A stretch of DNA of 64,000 nucleotides from Photobacterium sp. CCB-ST2H9 (lineage in GTDB: Bacteria > Pseudomonadota > Gammaproteobacteria > Enterobacterales > Vibrionaceae), in contig NZ_CP100425.1 of NCBI RefSeq assembly GCF_023151555.2, forward strand, positions 496,001-560,000, written 5' to 3'. Made by a program: the position numbers and the translations under genes. Below, piece after piece: positions 7,253 to 15,955 of this stretch (the stretch's first letter is position 1; the number at the start of each line of letters is the position of its first letter). Below the pieces are notes generated by a model. That model was not told the origin of the DNA. It made no database searches and was given only the letters and a program-made list of their open reading frames with translations.

Positions 7253-9547
7253 ATGAAACGATTGATTCTGACAGCGGCGGCCCTGCTCTGTACTCAGGCG
7301 CATGCCGGGGCTCAGCACCTGATTTATCCGCTGGAAACTGCTGTGATTCAGGACCGTGATGACGCGCTGGCGTATGTTCAGTCTCGTTATCCGCAGACCG
7401 GCACCCTGGCTCTGCTGGATACCCGGCAGAGTCTGCTGGGAACGCACTATCACTTTGCGCCGCAGAATGACGCTGGTCAGCCTTGCGAAGGCGCAATCGT
7501 GGTGACGACCGATCGCCAGGGGCAGCTGTACCGGCTGTTCAACAGCTTGCCGGATGATACCGCGGATTGTGTCTTGAATCTGCCGTTGCCGCCCCGGCCA
7601 CATACGTTGCTGACACCGCCAGCCGGTGAGATTGTTCCGGCGACGATGACGGTGTTTGATCCGGATCCGCGGACGGCCACAGGTCTGGCACTCGAAGGCG
7701 ATCATGCGGATGTGGATGACATTGTCATTCCGGCATCAGCCTATCAAACCGTCACCGGTATTGAGGTGACCCGTCAAAACGGCAGGCTCTATCTGGTCAA
7801 CGACCGGGTGATGGCGGTCGATATCCAGTCGATGGCTGAGCTGGAGACTGGCCCTGAGCAGGGATTGGTGTCAGTTGCGGACGGCAGTTCGTTTGCGTTT
7901 ACGCGGCAGGACACGGCCTTTCGCGATGTGAATGCTTTCTATCATCTGGATCATTCGCTTCAGTATCTGGCTGCGCTGGGATTCACAGGATCGCGGGCCT
8001 TGTTTACTGCGCCGTTAAAAATTGATGCGCAGGGACAAAATACCAATAACTCCACTTATCTGACCGATACCGGGATTCTGGCAATGGGTGTGGGCGGTGT
8101 GCCGGACAGTGAAGATGCGGATGTGGTGCTGCACGAGTTCGGACATGCCATTAATTACCAGCTGGTGCCGGACTGGAAAGGCGGCGACAGTGATGCGATT
8201 GGCGAGGGCTTCGGAGATTACTGGGCCGGTGCCTACAGTTTCTGGGTTCAGCGTGATCGCAATGAACGCTTCGAGCTGGATGTGTTTGCCAACTGGGATG
8301 GTGTGGTCGGCGCACTGAAGTCCCGGCGTTCGCTCAATGATCAGGAAGCGCGGTATGACCCGGAAATGGATTACCGGGCGCATGTGTCGGTCAACGGAAC
8401 GCTCAGCGATCAGCTGTGGTCGACGCCACTGTTTCAGACCTTAAAACAGGCCGAAGCCGTTTATGGTGAAGCCGCATTTGATGAGTTCAACCGGGTGGTG
8501 CTCGAAGGCATGGCCGGCATGGGTTTTGGCATGAAGATGCATGATCTGGCCCGCTCTACCGTAGATGCAGCGCAGCGATTATACCCGCAGAAACCTTATG
8601 CCCAATGGCTGAACGCCCGGTTCAAACATCATGGCATCCTCCGTGACGCACTGGTTCTGGCGCAAAGCAATTCTGCTCTGACCGTGACGGGAAAAAATCA
8701 GACTGAACTGTCTTTGGCGCTGATTCAATCAGGTGCGAGCGCACTCAATAATGTTCAGGTTGATCTGGCGATGCCGGCACTGAACTGGCATCAGGTGGTC
8801 CGTTCGGAGCTGGTGGCGGCGGGGGCTGTTACCCGGGTGAACGAGTCAGTCAGTATTCCGGCATCTTTGCAGTGCGGAGAAACCCTTTCCCTGAATGCAG
8901 AAATTTCATTCAGTCAGGATACGGCTCAACAGCCTGTGAATTACCGGCAGGAACTTACATTTACGTATGGTGTGCCCGTGCTGTCGCAACCATTGCTGCA
9001 TTTGCAGCAAGCCATACCGGATGCCCGCCAGATCAACCAGAACGGAAAGATTCTGCTGGGGGAGGCGCTCGTTGCCCTGAATGTTCCGGCTGGCGCTGGG
9101 TTGGTTTCGTATGACTTTGCGATTCAGCTTTCGCTGTCTCACCCGCGTTTTTCTGATCTGAAGGTCACCGTGCGTGCGCCTTCAGGGCGGAGCGTAACAC
9201 TGCTGAATTATCAGAGCTTTCCGCTGCCGGAGAAAACCGACACCTTTACGATGGCCAATACCGCAGGGCTGTCGGAGCTGCTCGGGGAGCCGATGACGGG
9301 GAACTGGGTGCTTGAGGTGACTGACCGGGTCACGGGGCAGAGCGGCAAGATTCACTCATGGGGCGTGGGAGCCGTGACGGGTTATGACTGCAGTCAGACG
9401 GGCACTTCAACCGATCCCCAGAACAAACAAACGACAGACAACCCGGCAAAGCCAGAGAACAGCAGTTCATCCGGTGGGGGTTCACTCGGGCTGTTCAGCC
9501 TGCTGTTTGGCGTTGTGATGGCGTTGGCAAGACGCCGTCAATTTTAA
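7253..9547 (+). CDS. Secreted zinc metalloprotease with P domain and GlyGly-CTERM tail
   Basis: A 764-residue protein. Signal peptide MKRLILTAAALLCTQAHA, then a pro-region to about 220 and a gluzincin core: HEFGH at 294-298 supplies two zinc ligands and the catalytic Glu, and E318 in GEGFGDYW is the likely third ligand, as in M4/M36-type peptidases. Residues about 595-715 form a proprotein-convertase P domain (DLKVTVRAPSG, GNWVLEVTDRV). The C-terminus has a Ser/Gly run with GGG, a hydrophobic helix and RRR, the GlyGly-CTERM signal processed by rhombosortase and used for type II secreted surface proteins. AAGGG lies 8 bases upstream. As third gene of the operon it may release heme or peptides from host or detrital protein; that role is inferred. 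Confidence 0.85.
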   Translation: MKRLILTAAALLCTQAHAGAQHLIYPLETAVIQDRDDALAYVQSRYPQTGTLALLDTRQSLLGTHYHFAPQNDAGQPCEGAIVVTTDRQGQLYRLFNSLPDDTADCVLNLPLPPRPHTLLTPPAGEIVPATMTVFDPDPRTATGLALEGDHADVDDIVIPASAYQTVTGIEVTRQNGRLYLVNDRVMAVDIQSMAELETGPEQGLVSVADGSSFAFTRQDTAFRDVNAFYHLDHSLQYLAALGFTGSRALFTAPLKIDAQGQNTNNSTYLTDTGILAMGVGGVPDSEDADVVLHEFGHAINYQLVPDWKGGDSDAIGEGFGDYWAGAYSFWVQRDRNERFELDVFANWDGVVGALKSRRSLNDQEARYDPEMDYRAHVSVNGTLSDQLWSTPLFQTLKQAEAVYGEAAFDEFNRVVLEGMAGMGFGMKMHDLARSTVDAAQRLYPQKPYAQWLNARFKHHGILRDALVLAQSNSALTVTGKNQTELSLALIQSGASALNNVQVDLAMPALNWHQVVRSELVAAGAVTRVNESVSIPASLQCGETLSLNAEISFSQDTAQQPVNYRQELTFTYGVPVLSQPLLHLQQAIPDARQINQNGKILLGEALVALNVPAGAGLVSYDFAIQLSLSHPRFSDLKVTVRAPSGRSVTLLNYQSFPLPEKTDTFTMANTAGLSELLGEPMTGNWVLEVTDRVTGQSGKIHSWGVGAVTGYDCSQTGTSTDPQNKQTTDNPAKPENSSSSGGGSLGLFSLLFGVVMALARRRQF

Positions 9548-9568
9548 TTCGAGAAAAGTGAGAGTCAG

Positions 9569-11014
9569 ATGAAATCATTCCAACTCGCAGTATTGCCGGT
9601 TGCGCTGACCATGGTCCTGAGCGGATGTAACGGTTCAGGCGGCGGCAGCAACTCAAATGATCAGAGTCAGCCAACCTATGACGTCAGCGGCCGTGTTTCC
9701 TCGGCATCGGTCGATCTGCCGATGACGGTGTGCGCGGATATCAATCGTGACTGGACTTGCAGTGCCGATGAACCGTCGGTCAAAGCCACGCAATATAACT
9801 TTACCCTGACCAGTACAGATATCCGGGTGAAAACTTCCCCGCTGCTGGTTCAGGCCACGCGGGTGGTTTCTGCTCGTTCATCGGCGTCAGCTTCGCTGAA
9901 TCTGGCAGCCCCGGCAGCGCGTGAGCATGCTTTCACTCTGGTGAACGGGGTGACCACGCTGGTAGTGGGTGAAATGCTGAGTGGTGCCAGTTTGGAATCG
10001 GCGGTGGCAACGGTGAGCAATAATCTCAAAGCACACGGAATAACGCCGCCGTCTGATTTGCTGGCCAGCAGTGATGATTCGGCGCTGGCTGATCTCGATG
10101 AAAAGCTGGTGGCGCTGTTTGCTCAGCTGAAGGCCATCAGTTCAGATGACGCCGCAGGCATTGCGGGTGCTGCAAAAGGGTTTCCGGCCTACGGGACGGC
10201 ATTGCTGGCAGGGTCTCTGAACGAGGCGCAGATTCAGGAGATTGCGTCGCTGGGCCGTCTGGCAACCAAACAGCTCAATGACACCGGGATGGTCAAACAT
10301 CTGAATCTGTCCACTGGCACTTTGTCGAACCAGCCTGATCAGGGGGCGCCGGGCCAGGATGCCAGCTTCGGGCTGGATGTGACCGACGGCGGCTTCAAGC
10401 TGACCAAGCTGGATGCCAAAGGCCAGTCTTTGCCTGAAAGCAGTCCGGACTGGCAGTGTGTCAAAGATGAGCGCACCGGGTTGATCTGGGAAGTGAAAGC
10501 GGACGACCAGACTTCATTCCGCGATAAGCATCGTCTGTTTGCACTGGAAACCAGTACCCTCAAGTCGCATGCCGATGAAATCGCTCTGGCTTCCTGCAGT
10601 TCGGATCATCTGGCGGCTTGCACCACGCAAGAGTACAGCCAGAAACTGAATGATGCTGCTTACTGCGGCAAAACTAACTGGCGGCTGCCCACGATGAATG
10701 AGCAGTATGATTTGCTCGATTTCAGTGAAACGGCGACCGACGCAGACGGCAATGTTTATGGTCTGAACGTGAAGTTCTTCAATGATCAGTATATCGGTAG
10801 TGAAGATCTGCCTTACGGCTATTACTGGTCATCGACCTTATTACGGACCGATCCGAATTATACCGAGGGCCGGGCGATCAGCCATCTGTCACAGATGACA
10901 CAAGCCAAAGGCGGTACCGGGCTGGGTGAACTCACTGCTTACTACGCGCCCTGTATGGCGGGTGAGGCGTGCCTCTCTCCGAATGTGATGGCAGTTCGAA
11001 TGGTTGCGGAATAA
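9569..11014 (+). CDS. Lipoprotein with C-terminal DUF1566 (Lcl-type) domain
   Basis: A 481-residue predicted lipoprotein: the lipobox LSGC puts the modified Cys at residue 20, followed by a Gly/Ser/Asn-rich linker. Residues 30-290 are an unassigned alpha-rich domain. From about residue 294 comes a DUF1566 domain with its usual signposts: RTGLIWEVK, NWRLPTMNE and YYWSST. DUF1566 domains are found in surface proteins, including Legionella Lcl, and are thought to bind ligands or polysaccharide; the function here is unknown. It starts 21 bases after the metalloprotease stop and ends 11 bases before another DUF1566 gene, so it belongs to the same transcript. Confidence 0.75.
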   Translation: MKSFQLAVLPVALTMVLSGCNGSGGGSNSNDQSQPTYDVSGRVSSASVDLPMTVCADINRDWTCSADEPSVKATQYNFTLTSTDIRVKTSPLLVQATRVVSARSSASASLNLAAPAAREHAFTLVNGVTTLVVGEMLSGASLESAVATVSNNLKAHGITPPSDLLASSDDSALADLDEKLVALFAQLKAISSDDAAGIAGAAKGFPAYGTALLAGSLNEAQIQEIASLGRLATKQLNDTGMVKHLNLSTGTLSNQPDQGAPGQDASFGLDVTDGGFKLTKLDAKGQSLPESSPDWQCVKDERTGLIWEVKADDQTSFRDKHRLFALETSTLKSHADEIALASCSSDHLAACTTQEYSQKLNDAAYCGKTNWRLPTMNEQYDLLDFSETATDADGNVYGLNVKFFNDQYIGSEDLPYGYYWSSTLLRTDPNYTEGRAISHLSQMTQAKGGTGLGELTAYYAPCMAGEACLSPNVMAVRMVAE

Positions 11015-11025
11015 GGAATAACACC

Positions 11026-11592
11026 ATGTTGAAAAAGATGATTGGCACCATTTTCTGTGCTTTGGTTTGTTCAGCCAATGCGATGGCTGCAATGCAGTCG
11101 TGTGGTCTGAACATTGAGGCAAGCGCACCGGATATCCGGTTTCAGGACAATGGCAATGGGACAGTCACTGATTTACAGACAAAGTTGGTCTGGCGTCGCT
11201 GTCTGTTAGGCACACAGTGGAATTCGCTGCAACAGACCTGTGATGGCGCGCCGGAAGGGTACAGCTGGAAGAAGGCGCTGTTTCAGATCAACCTCAATGA
11301 GAAAAACACGGTGATTGACGGGGTGAGGGGCTGGCGGATGCCGAATATCAAAGAGCTGGTGAGTCTGCGCGAAGTGGCCTGCATTTCTCCGGCCGTGAAC
11401 CTGAAGGCTTTCCCGGATTTTATCCAGACGGAAGATGATAAGTACGCAACAACAAGCAATGTCTGGTCATCAACGCCTCACGCGCAAAGTCAGAACATTC
11501 TGGTGTTCGGTCTCAATGATGGCATGATCATCCACTATGGTGCTCAGGATGCTGATTTTGGCGTGCTGCTGGTGAGTGATCAGGCGCGGTAG
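11026..11592 (+). CDS. Secreted DUF1566 domain protein
   Basis: A 188-residue protein with a signal peptide ending near NAMA and, for almost all the mature part, a single DUF1566 domain (FQDNGNGTVTD, LVWRRC, WRMPNIKEL, VWSSTP). Several Cys residues probably form disulfides. ATG 11026 has AAGGA 8 bases upstream; longer in-frame starts would run back into the preceding gene. It is the last gene of the five-gene unit and is followed by a strong terminator. It is like a short paralogue of the C-terminal half of the preceding lipoprotein. Function unknown. Confidence 0.75.
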   Translation: MLKKMIGTIFCALVCSANAMAAMQSCGLNIEASAPDIRFQDNGNGTVTDLQTKLVWRRCLLGTQWNSLQQTCDGAPEGYSWKKALFQINLNEKNTVIDGVRGWRMPNIKELVSLREVACISPAVNLKAFPDFIQTEDDKYATTSNVWSSTPHAQSQNILVFGLNDGMIIHYGAQDADFGVLLVSDQAR

Positions 11593-11626
11593 CCGGAGCG
11601 CCTTGTCTCATATCAGTTTGTCTAAC

Positions 11627-11661
11627 AACAACCCCACACTATGATGTGGGGTTGTTTTTTT
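11627..11661 (+). terminator. Rho-independent terminator of the ptrB-hutR type operon
   Basis: A perfect 12-pair stem (AACAACCCCACA / TGTGGGGTTGTT) with a CTATGA loop is followed by a T run. It lies 35 bases after the last DUF1566 stop codon and separates the operon from the convergent chemoreceptor gene. Confidence 0.9.
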
Positions 11662-11683
11662 GTGGCTGGTTCTTGTGTGGCGG

Positions 11684-13309
11684 TTACTGTTTCAGACTGA
11701 ATTTGCCGGTCCAGTTTTCCAGTTCATGATACAGCCGTTGCAGAGAGCGGGTACTGTTGTGGCTCTGACTGACGACGTCAGACAACTGGCGGCCACTTTC
11801 CTCAATCATATTGATCCGGGTGGAGATGTCGTCACCAACCTGTGTCTGTTCGGCTGCAGCCGCAGCAATCTGATGACTCATTCCGGTGATACTCTCCAGC
11901 GCTGAAACAATCTGATTCAGTGCGTCGGAGGCTTCCTGAGACTGATGTACTGTGGTCTGACTGGTTTCCGCACAGGTCTCCATGGTTTCAATGGCGTTTC
12001 GAGATCCGCTTTGCAGGCGGCCGATCATCTGCTGGATTTCTTTGGTACTGTGCTGGGTTCGACCTGCCAGATTCCGGACTTCATCGGCGACGACCGCAAA
12101 ACCGCGACCCTGTTCTCCGGCACGGGCGGCTTCAATGGCAGCATTGAGTGCCAGTAAGTTGGTCTGCTCGGCGATATCGCCGATCACATCCAGGACTCTG
12201 GCAATGCTGTTCACTTCCGTATCCAGATGGGCGACGGCCTGACTGGCGGTGGCGAGCTGATCGGCCAGCCCCTGAATGTTGTCGACGGTCGACAGAATCA
12301 GGGTCTGAGTGACCTGGCTCTGCTGATCGGCACGTTCGGTATTGCTGGCGGTATCGCTGGCAGACTCCGCCACATTGTTGGCCGAAGAGGCCATTTCGGT
12401 CATCGCAGTTGCAATCATGGCCGTCGACTGTTGCTGGCTGTCCGTCAGTTCGGCAATCACGCCTGAACGTGACGAGACTTCACCGAGCTCCGTACGCAGT
12501 TCAGCCATCGACTGTTTCAGGTTATTGACCAGCTCTGCCAGAGACAGGCTCATGGTCTGTACGGCGTAATAAATGCTGCCCGGGGTCGCCCGGGTTTCAA
12601 AGTGGGTGGTGATTTTGCCGTCCGCCACCGCCTGCACGGCTGCCTGGACCTCATCCGGTTCGCCTCCCAGTAAGTTCACAATGCGCTTACTGGCGATGAT
12701 CAGCACGGTCAGAATCGCTGCGGTGATCAGAAGACATAAGGCCAGCTGCCAGCCCGCGGTGGACCAGAAACGCTGGTTCACTTCGTTGAAACCAATTCCG
12801 GTCCCGACATACCATCCCCAAACGGGAGTGCGCCGGGCAATGGACAGTTTTTCTTCCACACTGCCATCCGCCTGTTTCTGGGTCCAGGTATATTGCGCCA
12901 GCTTATCTCCGCTGGCTGCGACAGCCTGTTTCAGGATATTACCGACGCTTTTTCCGTTGCCGTCTTTGAAGTCGTGAAAACTGGTGCCATGCAGCTGGGG
13001 ATCCAGCGGCGCTGCAATAAAGGTCAGTTGCGCGTCCGCGACATAAACATATTCGTTGTCTTTATAGATATTGTTTCGCAACAACCGGGTTGCCAGCGTC
13101 TTTGCCTCCGATTCAGCCAGAAGGCCTTCCTGCGCCATTTTTTCCAGTTCGGAGAGGGTGTTGTAGGTGCTGTTAAACAGCTGCGTGACCCTGGATTCGT
13201 TATCCTGGTTACTGGCCATACGCAACGTCATCAGGCCCGTGACCATGATGGCCAGCATGGCCGTCAGGATAACAGCGGATAGCAGATAGGTTTGTGTCCT
13301 GAGTTTCAT
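11684..13309 (-). CDS. Methyl-accepting chemotaxis protein with single Cache sensor
   Basis: A 541-residue transmembrane chemoreceptor: TM1 at about 8-28, a periplasmic sensor (35-175), TM2 at about 186-206, HAMP, then the cytoplasmic signalling helices. The sensor carries the sCache_2 pattern ([26 protein letters not shown]), a fold that often binds small carboxylates or related ligands. The hairpin tip with [21 protein letters not shown] and [12 protein letters not shown] is fully conserved. No C-terminal pentapeptide for CheR binding is present. It sits 256 bases after the LPMO gene on the same strand, which invites the idea of chemotaxis to chitin products, but the ligand cannot be read from sequence. 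Confidence 0.9.
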   Translation of the reverse strand: MKLRTQTYLLSAVILTAMLAIMVTGLMTLRMASNQDNESRVTQLFNSTYNTLSELEKMAQEGLLAESEAKTLATRLLRNNIYKDNEYVYVADAQLTFIAAPLDPQLHGTSFHDFKDGNGKSVGNILKQAVAASGDKLAQYTWTQKQADGSVEEKLSIARRTPVWGWYVGTGIGFNEVNQRFWSTAGWQLALCLLITAAILTVLIIASKRIVNLLGGEPDEVQAAVQAVADGKITTHFETRATPGSIYYAVQTMSLSLAELVNNLKQSMAELRTELGEVSSRSGVIAELTDSQQQSTAMIATAMTEMASSANNVAESASDTASNTERADQQSQVTQTLILSTVDNIQGLADQLATASQAVAHLDTEVNSIARVLDVIGDIAEQTNLLALNAAIEAARAGEQGRGFAVVADEVRNLAGRTQHSTKEIQQMIGRLQSGSRNAIETMETCAETSQTTVHQSQEASDALNQIVSALESITGMSHQIAAAAAEQTQVGDDISTRINMIEESGRQLSDVVSQSHNSTRSLQRLYHELENWTGKFSLKQ

Positions 13310-13529
13310 TCCCTGTTCTCTTGGTAATGCTGAAGAGACCTCCCGGCAATTGTCAGGAGGAGTTATTTTTCGACACGAAAATACTAGATCAGGTTAATAC
13401 CCGTTCAGAGCAGAAAATTAACAAAACATGATCCTGGTTGAGAGGATTGATTCTGACGGTTTACCAATGAAAAGAAGTGTGAGTGGGATAAAACTGGAAC
13501 ATTATGCTGATAGTTTCGTATTGTGAAAT

Positions 13530-13556
13530 ACTGGTGGGCCATGGTGGCCCACCAGT
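13530..13556 (-). terminator. Terminator-like hairpin after the LPMO gene
   Basis: ACTGGTGGGCCA and TGGCCCACCAGT form a perfect 12-pair stem with a 3-base loop, 10 bases after the LPMO stop. There is no long T run on the minus strand, so it may act as an RNA-stabilising or rho-assisted end rather than a classic terminator. Confidence 0.55.
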
Positions 13557-13565
13557 CCATTGCGG

Positions 13566-14732
13566 TCAGTTCAGCTGCCACACAGCAGCCTGCCCGGGCT
13601 GTTCGCCTTTGGTCCACCATTTAGCGGTGTACAGCTTGCCCTGATAGAGCACCTGATCACCGGCAACATAGACCTGATTCGGATCCCAGTCAGGTGCTGC
13701 AGGTAATAGCTTGATGTCCAGCTGATAGCTGTAGTCTTTGTTTTTCAGGAAGACCTGATTGCCAAACAGATCCTGAGCATCGAATATGATACTGCCGTCT
13801 GCGGCCTGTTTACCGATCTGAACCTGTTGTGCATAGGTCTGGTTCACTGTGGCTGCCAGATCTGCGGCCCATACGGACTGATTCTGGTTGGCCGTGGTGA
13901 TGGCCAACTGCTCAGAAACAGTTTCGACACCATTCTGGTCAAAAATACGGAACCAGACGGTTTCGTCAGGCTGGGCGACATCTGTGGCTTTGACGAAAGC
14001 GCCCGCACTGGACCAGCCACCGGGCTGACCGTTATCCGAGCCGTCAAACCGAATGTCGATACAGTTGTAAAAACCTTCTCCGGCCGGGTCATTACGCTGC
14101 CAGCGGGCATACAGGATGGCATCACCGGTTCTGTCGGTCGGCAGGGTGATGGTCATCTGATAGTATTTCTGTCCGTTGATGGTGGTGGTCGGAATGTTCC
14201 CGACTTCTCCGACCATATCCAGGTCGCTCCAGGCTAATGGCTGGGTTGCGCTGTCAAAGCCGGGTTTGGTCAGGTAGAACTTCCAGAAACTAGGGTTGTG
14301 CGGGGTTTCAGCACGATACAGCAGATCCAACTGACCATTATTCGTCAGATCAAGGGTTGTTTTCTGCCAGTAAGGCGAGGGGATATCCATGCCTGACTTT
14401 TTACTGTCTGCAGCAGAACACAGCGATCCGTCAGGGATGGCCCGTTCAACAGCGGCCTGGTTTTGATAGTCCGATACCAGTCTGGCAAACTCGGGTTTCT
14501 GAACAAAAGGGTACCAGCCAGACTGAACAAAGGCAGCGCGGCAGGCTGCATTGGGAATGGTTGAGCCGTCGGTCGAATCCCAATAGCCGCCATCCATATC
14601 GCAGATTTGCTGTCTGGCTGGTGGATATTCCATATACCCGTGTGCCTGAGCGGTTGTCGACAAGGAACTCAGCACTGAACTGACACCCAAGAGCCAAAGC
14701 CCTTTCCTCCATGAGGCATTTTGCAGCAACAT
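13566..14732 (-). CDS. AA10 lytic polysaccharide monooxygenase with CBM5/12 (chitin-active type)
   Basis: A 388-residue secreted copper enzyme that cuts crystalline chitin (or cellulose) oxidatively. Cleavage of the signal peptide at AQA leaves H31 (HGYMEYPPAR) as the mature N-terminus, the first ligand of the copper histidine brace; H145 in ETPHNPSFW is the second, and the axial position near CIDIRF is Phe. A GbpA-like middle domain (about 230-325) follows, then a C-terminal chitin-binding CBM5/12 (about 340-388: WDPNQVYVAGD, YTAKWWTKGEQPG). Chitin is favoured by the CBM and by the marine context. It is monocistronic; the upstream 260 bases run to the terminator of tRNA operon 2. Confidence 0.88.
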   Translation of the reverse strand: MLLQNASWRKGLWLLGVSSVLSSLSTTAQAHGYMEYPPARQQICDMDGGYWDSTDGSTIPNAACRAAFVQSGWYPFVQKPEFARLVSDYQNQAAVERAIPDGSLCSAADSKKSGMDIPSPYWQKTTLDLTNNGQLDLLYRAETPHNPSFWKFYLTKPGFDSATQPLAWSDLDMVGEVGNIPTTTINGQKYYQMTITLPTDRTGDAILYARWQRNDPAGEGFYNCIDIRFDGSDNGQPGGWSSAGAFVKATDVAQPDETVWFRIFDQNGVETVSEQLAITTANQNQSVWAADLAATVNQTYAQQVQIGKQAADGSIIFDAQDLFGNQVFLKNKDYSYQLDIKLLPAAPDWDPNQVYVAGDQVLYQGKLYTAKWWTKGEQPGQAAVWQLN

Positions 14733-14960
14733 ATTCTCTCCTTCATCATTTCACATAAGCACAATTGCAGTACTGGTTTGAACGAGTCGCAGGAGACTGG
14801 CAATCGGGAGAATGTTAAGAGAGGAGGTGACTCAAAACCTGTCCTCATTTTTTTCACCGCGTATTAAATACTTGGGACTAATCGCAAGTTTTTTAAAGCG
14901 AGCAAAAAAGAGCAGGGTGAGGAAACTGTTGAGGTGATTGTAGTCAAGAGGGTACAGATA

Positions 14961-14992
14961 AAGAAAAACCCCGGTCTTTCGACCAGGGTTTC
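14961..14992 (-). terminator. Rho-independent terminator of tRNA operon 2
   Basis: On the minus strand AAACCCTGGTC, a GAAA loop and GACCGGGGTTT form a stem followed by more T residues, starting 6 bases beyond the last tRNA-Asn. Confidence 0.85.
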
Positions 14993-14997
14993 TGAAG

Positions 14998-15073
14998 TGG
15001 CTCCCCCTGCTGGACTTGAACCAGCGACATACGGATTAACAGTCCGCCGTTCTACCGACTGAACTAAGGGGGA
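14998..15073 (-). tRNA. tRNA-Asn(GUU)
   Basis: Same 76-base sequence as the tRNA-Asn at 2270-2345, anticodon GTT, CCA encoded. Last gene of tRNA operon 2, 6 bases from tRNA-Phe. Confidence 0.95.
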
Positions 15074-15079
15074 ATTGTA

Positions 15080-15155
15080 TGGTGCCTCGAGGCGGAATCG
15101 AACCACCGACACGAGGATTTTCAATCCTCTGCTCTACCGACTGAGCTATCGAGGC
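15080..15155 (-). tRNA. tRNA-Phe(GAA)
   Basis: Same 76-base sequence as the tRNA-Phe at 2391-2466, anticodon GAA, CCA encoded. Member of tRNA operon 2. Confidence 0.95.
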
Positions 15156-15187
15156 AGAACAAAGATTAAAATCTTCGTTTTGCTGTT

Positions 15188-15233
15188 TGGCTCCCCCTCG
15201 CTGGACTTAACGCGGCCGGCCAGGCCAGCGACA
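15188..15233 (-). pseudogene. tRNA-Asn 3'-end remnant with insertion
   Basis: The plus strand starts like the CCA end of the Asn gene (TGGCTCCCCCT), then has one extra C, the T-arm half GCTGGACTT, a block of about 14 bases containing GGCCGGCC, and resumes with CCAGCGACAT before diverging. The D-arm, anticodon arm and 5' acceptor half are absent, so no tRNA can form. It occupies a position in the array where a full Asn gene would be expected. Confidence 0.75.
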
Positions 15234-15294
15234 TTGAGCACAACGTGCTCACCAGTTTGGAGGTCATACACTGCGTAATGGCAATGTACTAAAT

Positions 15295-15370
15295 TGGCTC
15301 CCCCTGCTGGACTTGAACCAGCGACATACGGATTAACAGTCCGCCGTTCTACCGACTGAACTAAGGGGGA
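15295..15370 (-). tRNA. tRNA-Asn(GUU)
   Basis: Same sequence as the other tRNA-Asn copies, anticodon GTT, CCA encoded. Followed downstream by the broken Asn remnant. Confidence 0.95.
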
Positions 15371-15413
15371 ATTGTACGTTATCGTGCTGTCGCGCTGACA
15401 CCACAATCAAATA

Positions 15414-15489
15414 TGGTGCCTCGAGGCGGAATCGAACCACCGACACGAGGATTTTCAATCCTCTGCTCTACCGACTGAGCTATCGAGGC
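15414..15489 (-). tRNA. tRNA-Phe(GAA)
   Basis: Same sequence as the other tRNA-Phe copies, anticodon GAA, CCA encoded. Confidence 0.95.
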
Positions 15490-15522
15490 AGGGTAAAGCA
15501 ATTGTGCTTTACGCTGTATAAA

Positions 15523-15598
<76 letters not shown>

Positions 15599-15607
15599 AC
15601 ACGAATT

Positions 15608-15683
15608 TGGCTCCCCCTGCTGGACTTGAACCAGCGACATACGGATTAACAGTCCGCCGTTCTACCGACTGAACTAAGGGGGA
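15608..15683 (-). tRNA. tRNA-Asn(GUU)
   Basis: Same sequence as the other tRNA-Asn copies, anticodon GTT, CCA encoded. The spacer to tRNA-Phe is nearly identical to that in operon 1. Confidence 0.95.
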
Positions 15684-15728
15684 ATTGTTCTTGCTTATGA
15701 CGTTACCAGAACACCATAAAATAATTCA

Positions 15729-15804
15729 TGGTGCCTCGAGGCGGAATCGAACCACCGACACGAGGATTTTCAATCCTCTGCTCTACCGACTGAGCTATCG
15801 AGGC
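15729..15804 (-). tRNA. tRNA-Phe(GAA)
   Basis: Same sequence as the other tRNA-Phe copies, anticodon GAA, CCA encoded. First gene of tRNA operon 2. Confidence 0.95.
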
Positions 15805-15815
15805 AACGGAGCGCT

Positions 15816-15844
15816 ATTAAACGGGTTTTGGTCCTCATCGTCAA
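15816..15844 (-). promoter_or_regulatory. Sigma70 promoter of tRNA operon 2
   Basis: On the minus strand -35 TTGACG (15839-15844) and -10 TTTAAT (15816-15821) are 17 bases apart, followed by an AGCGCTCCG discriminator. Same elements and spacing as the promoter of tRNA operon 1. Confidence 0.8.
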
Positions 15845-15955
15845 TACCTTTTTCCAGAAAAAAGTGCGATTCCCGATTGCTTGCTCGCTTTTTGCCCGTT
15901 ATGGGGCGGCGAGCAGCAATTTTCATGCTTTCCGGCAGAAAGTCATTACTTTGTC

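Noticed and set aside
15075..15406. Short open frames across the tRNA array (both strands)
   Set aside because: They translate tRNA genes, a well-known source of false protein predictions.
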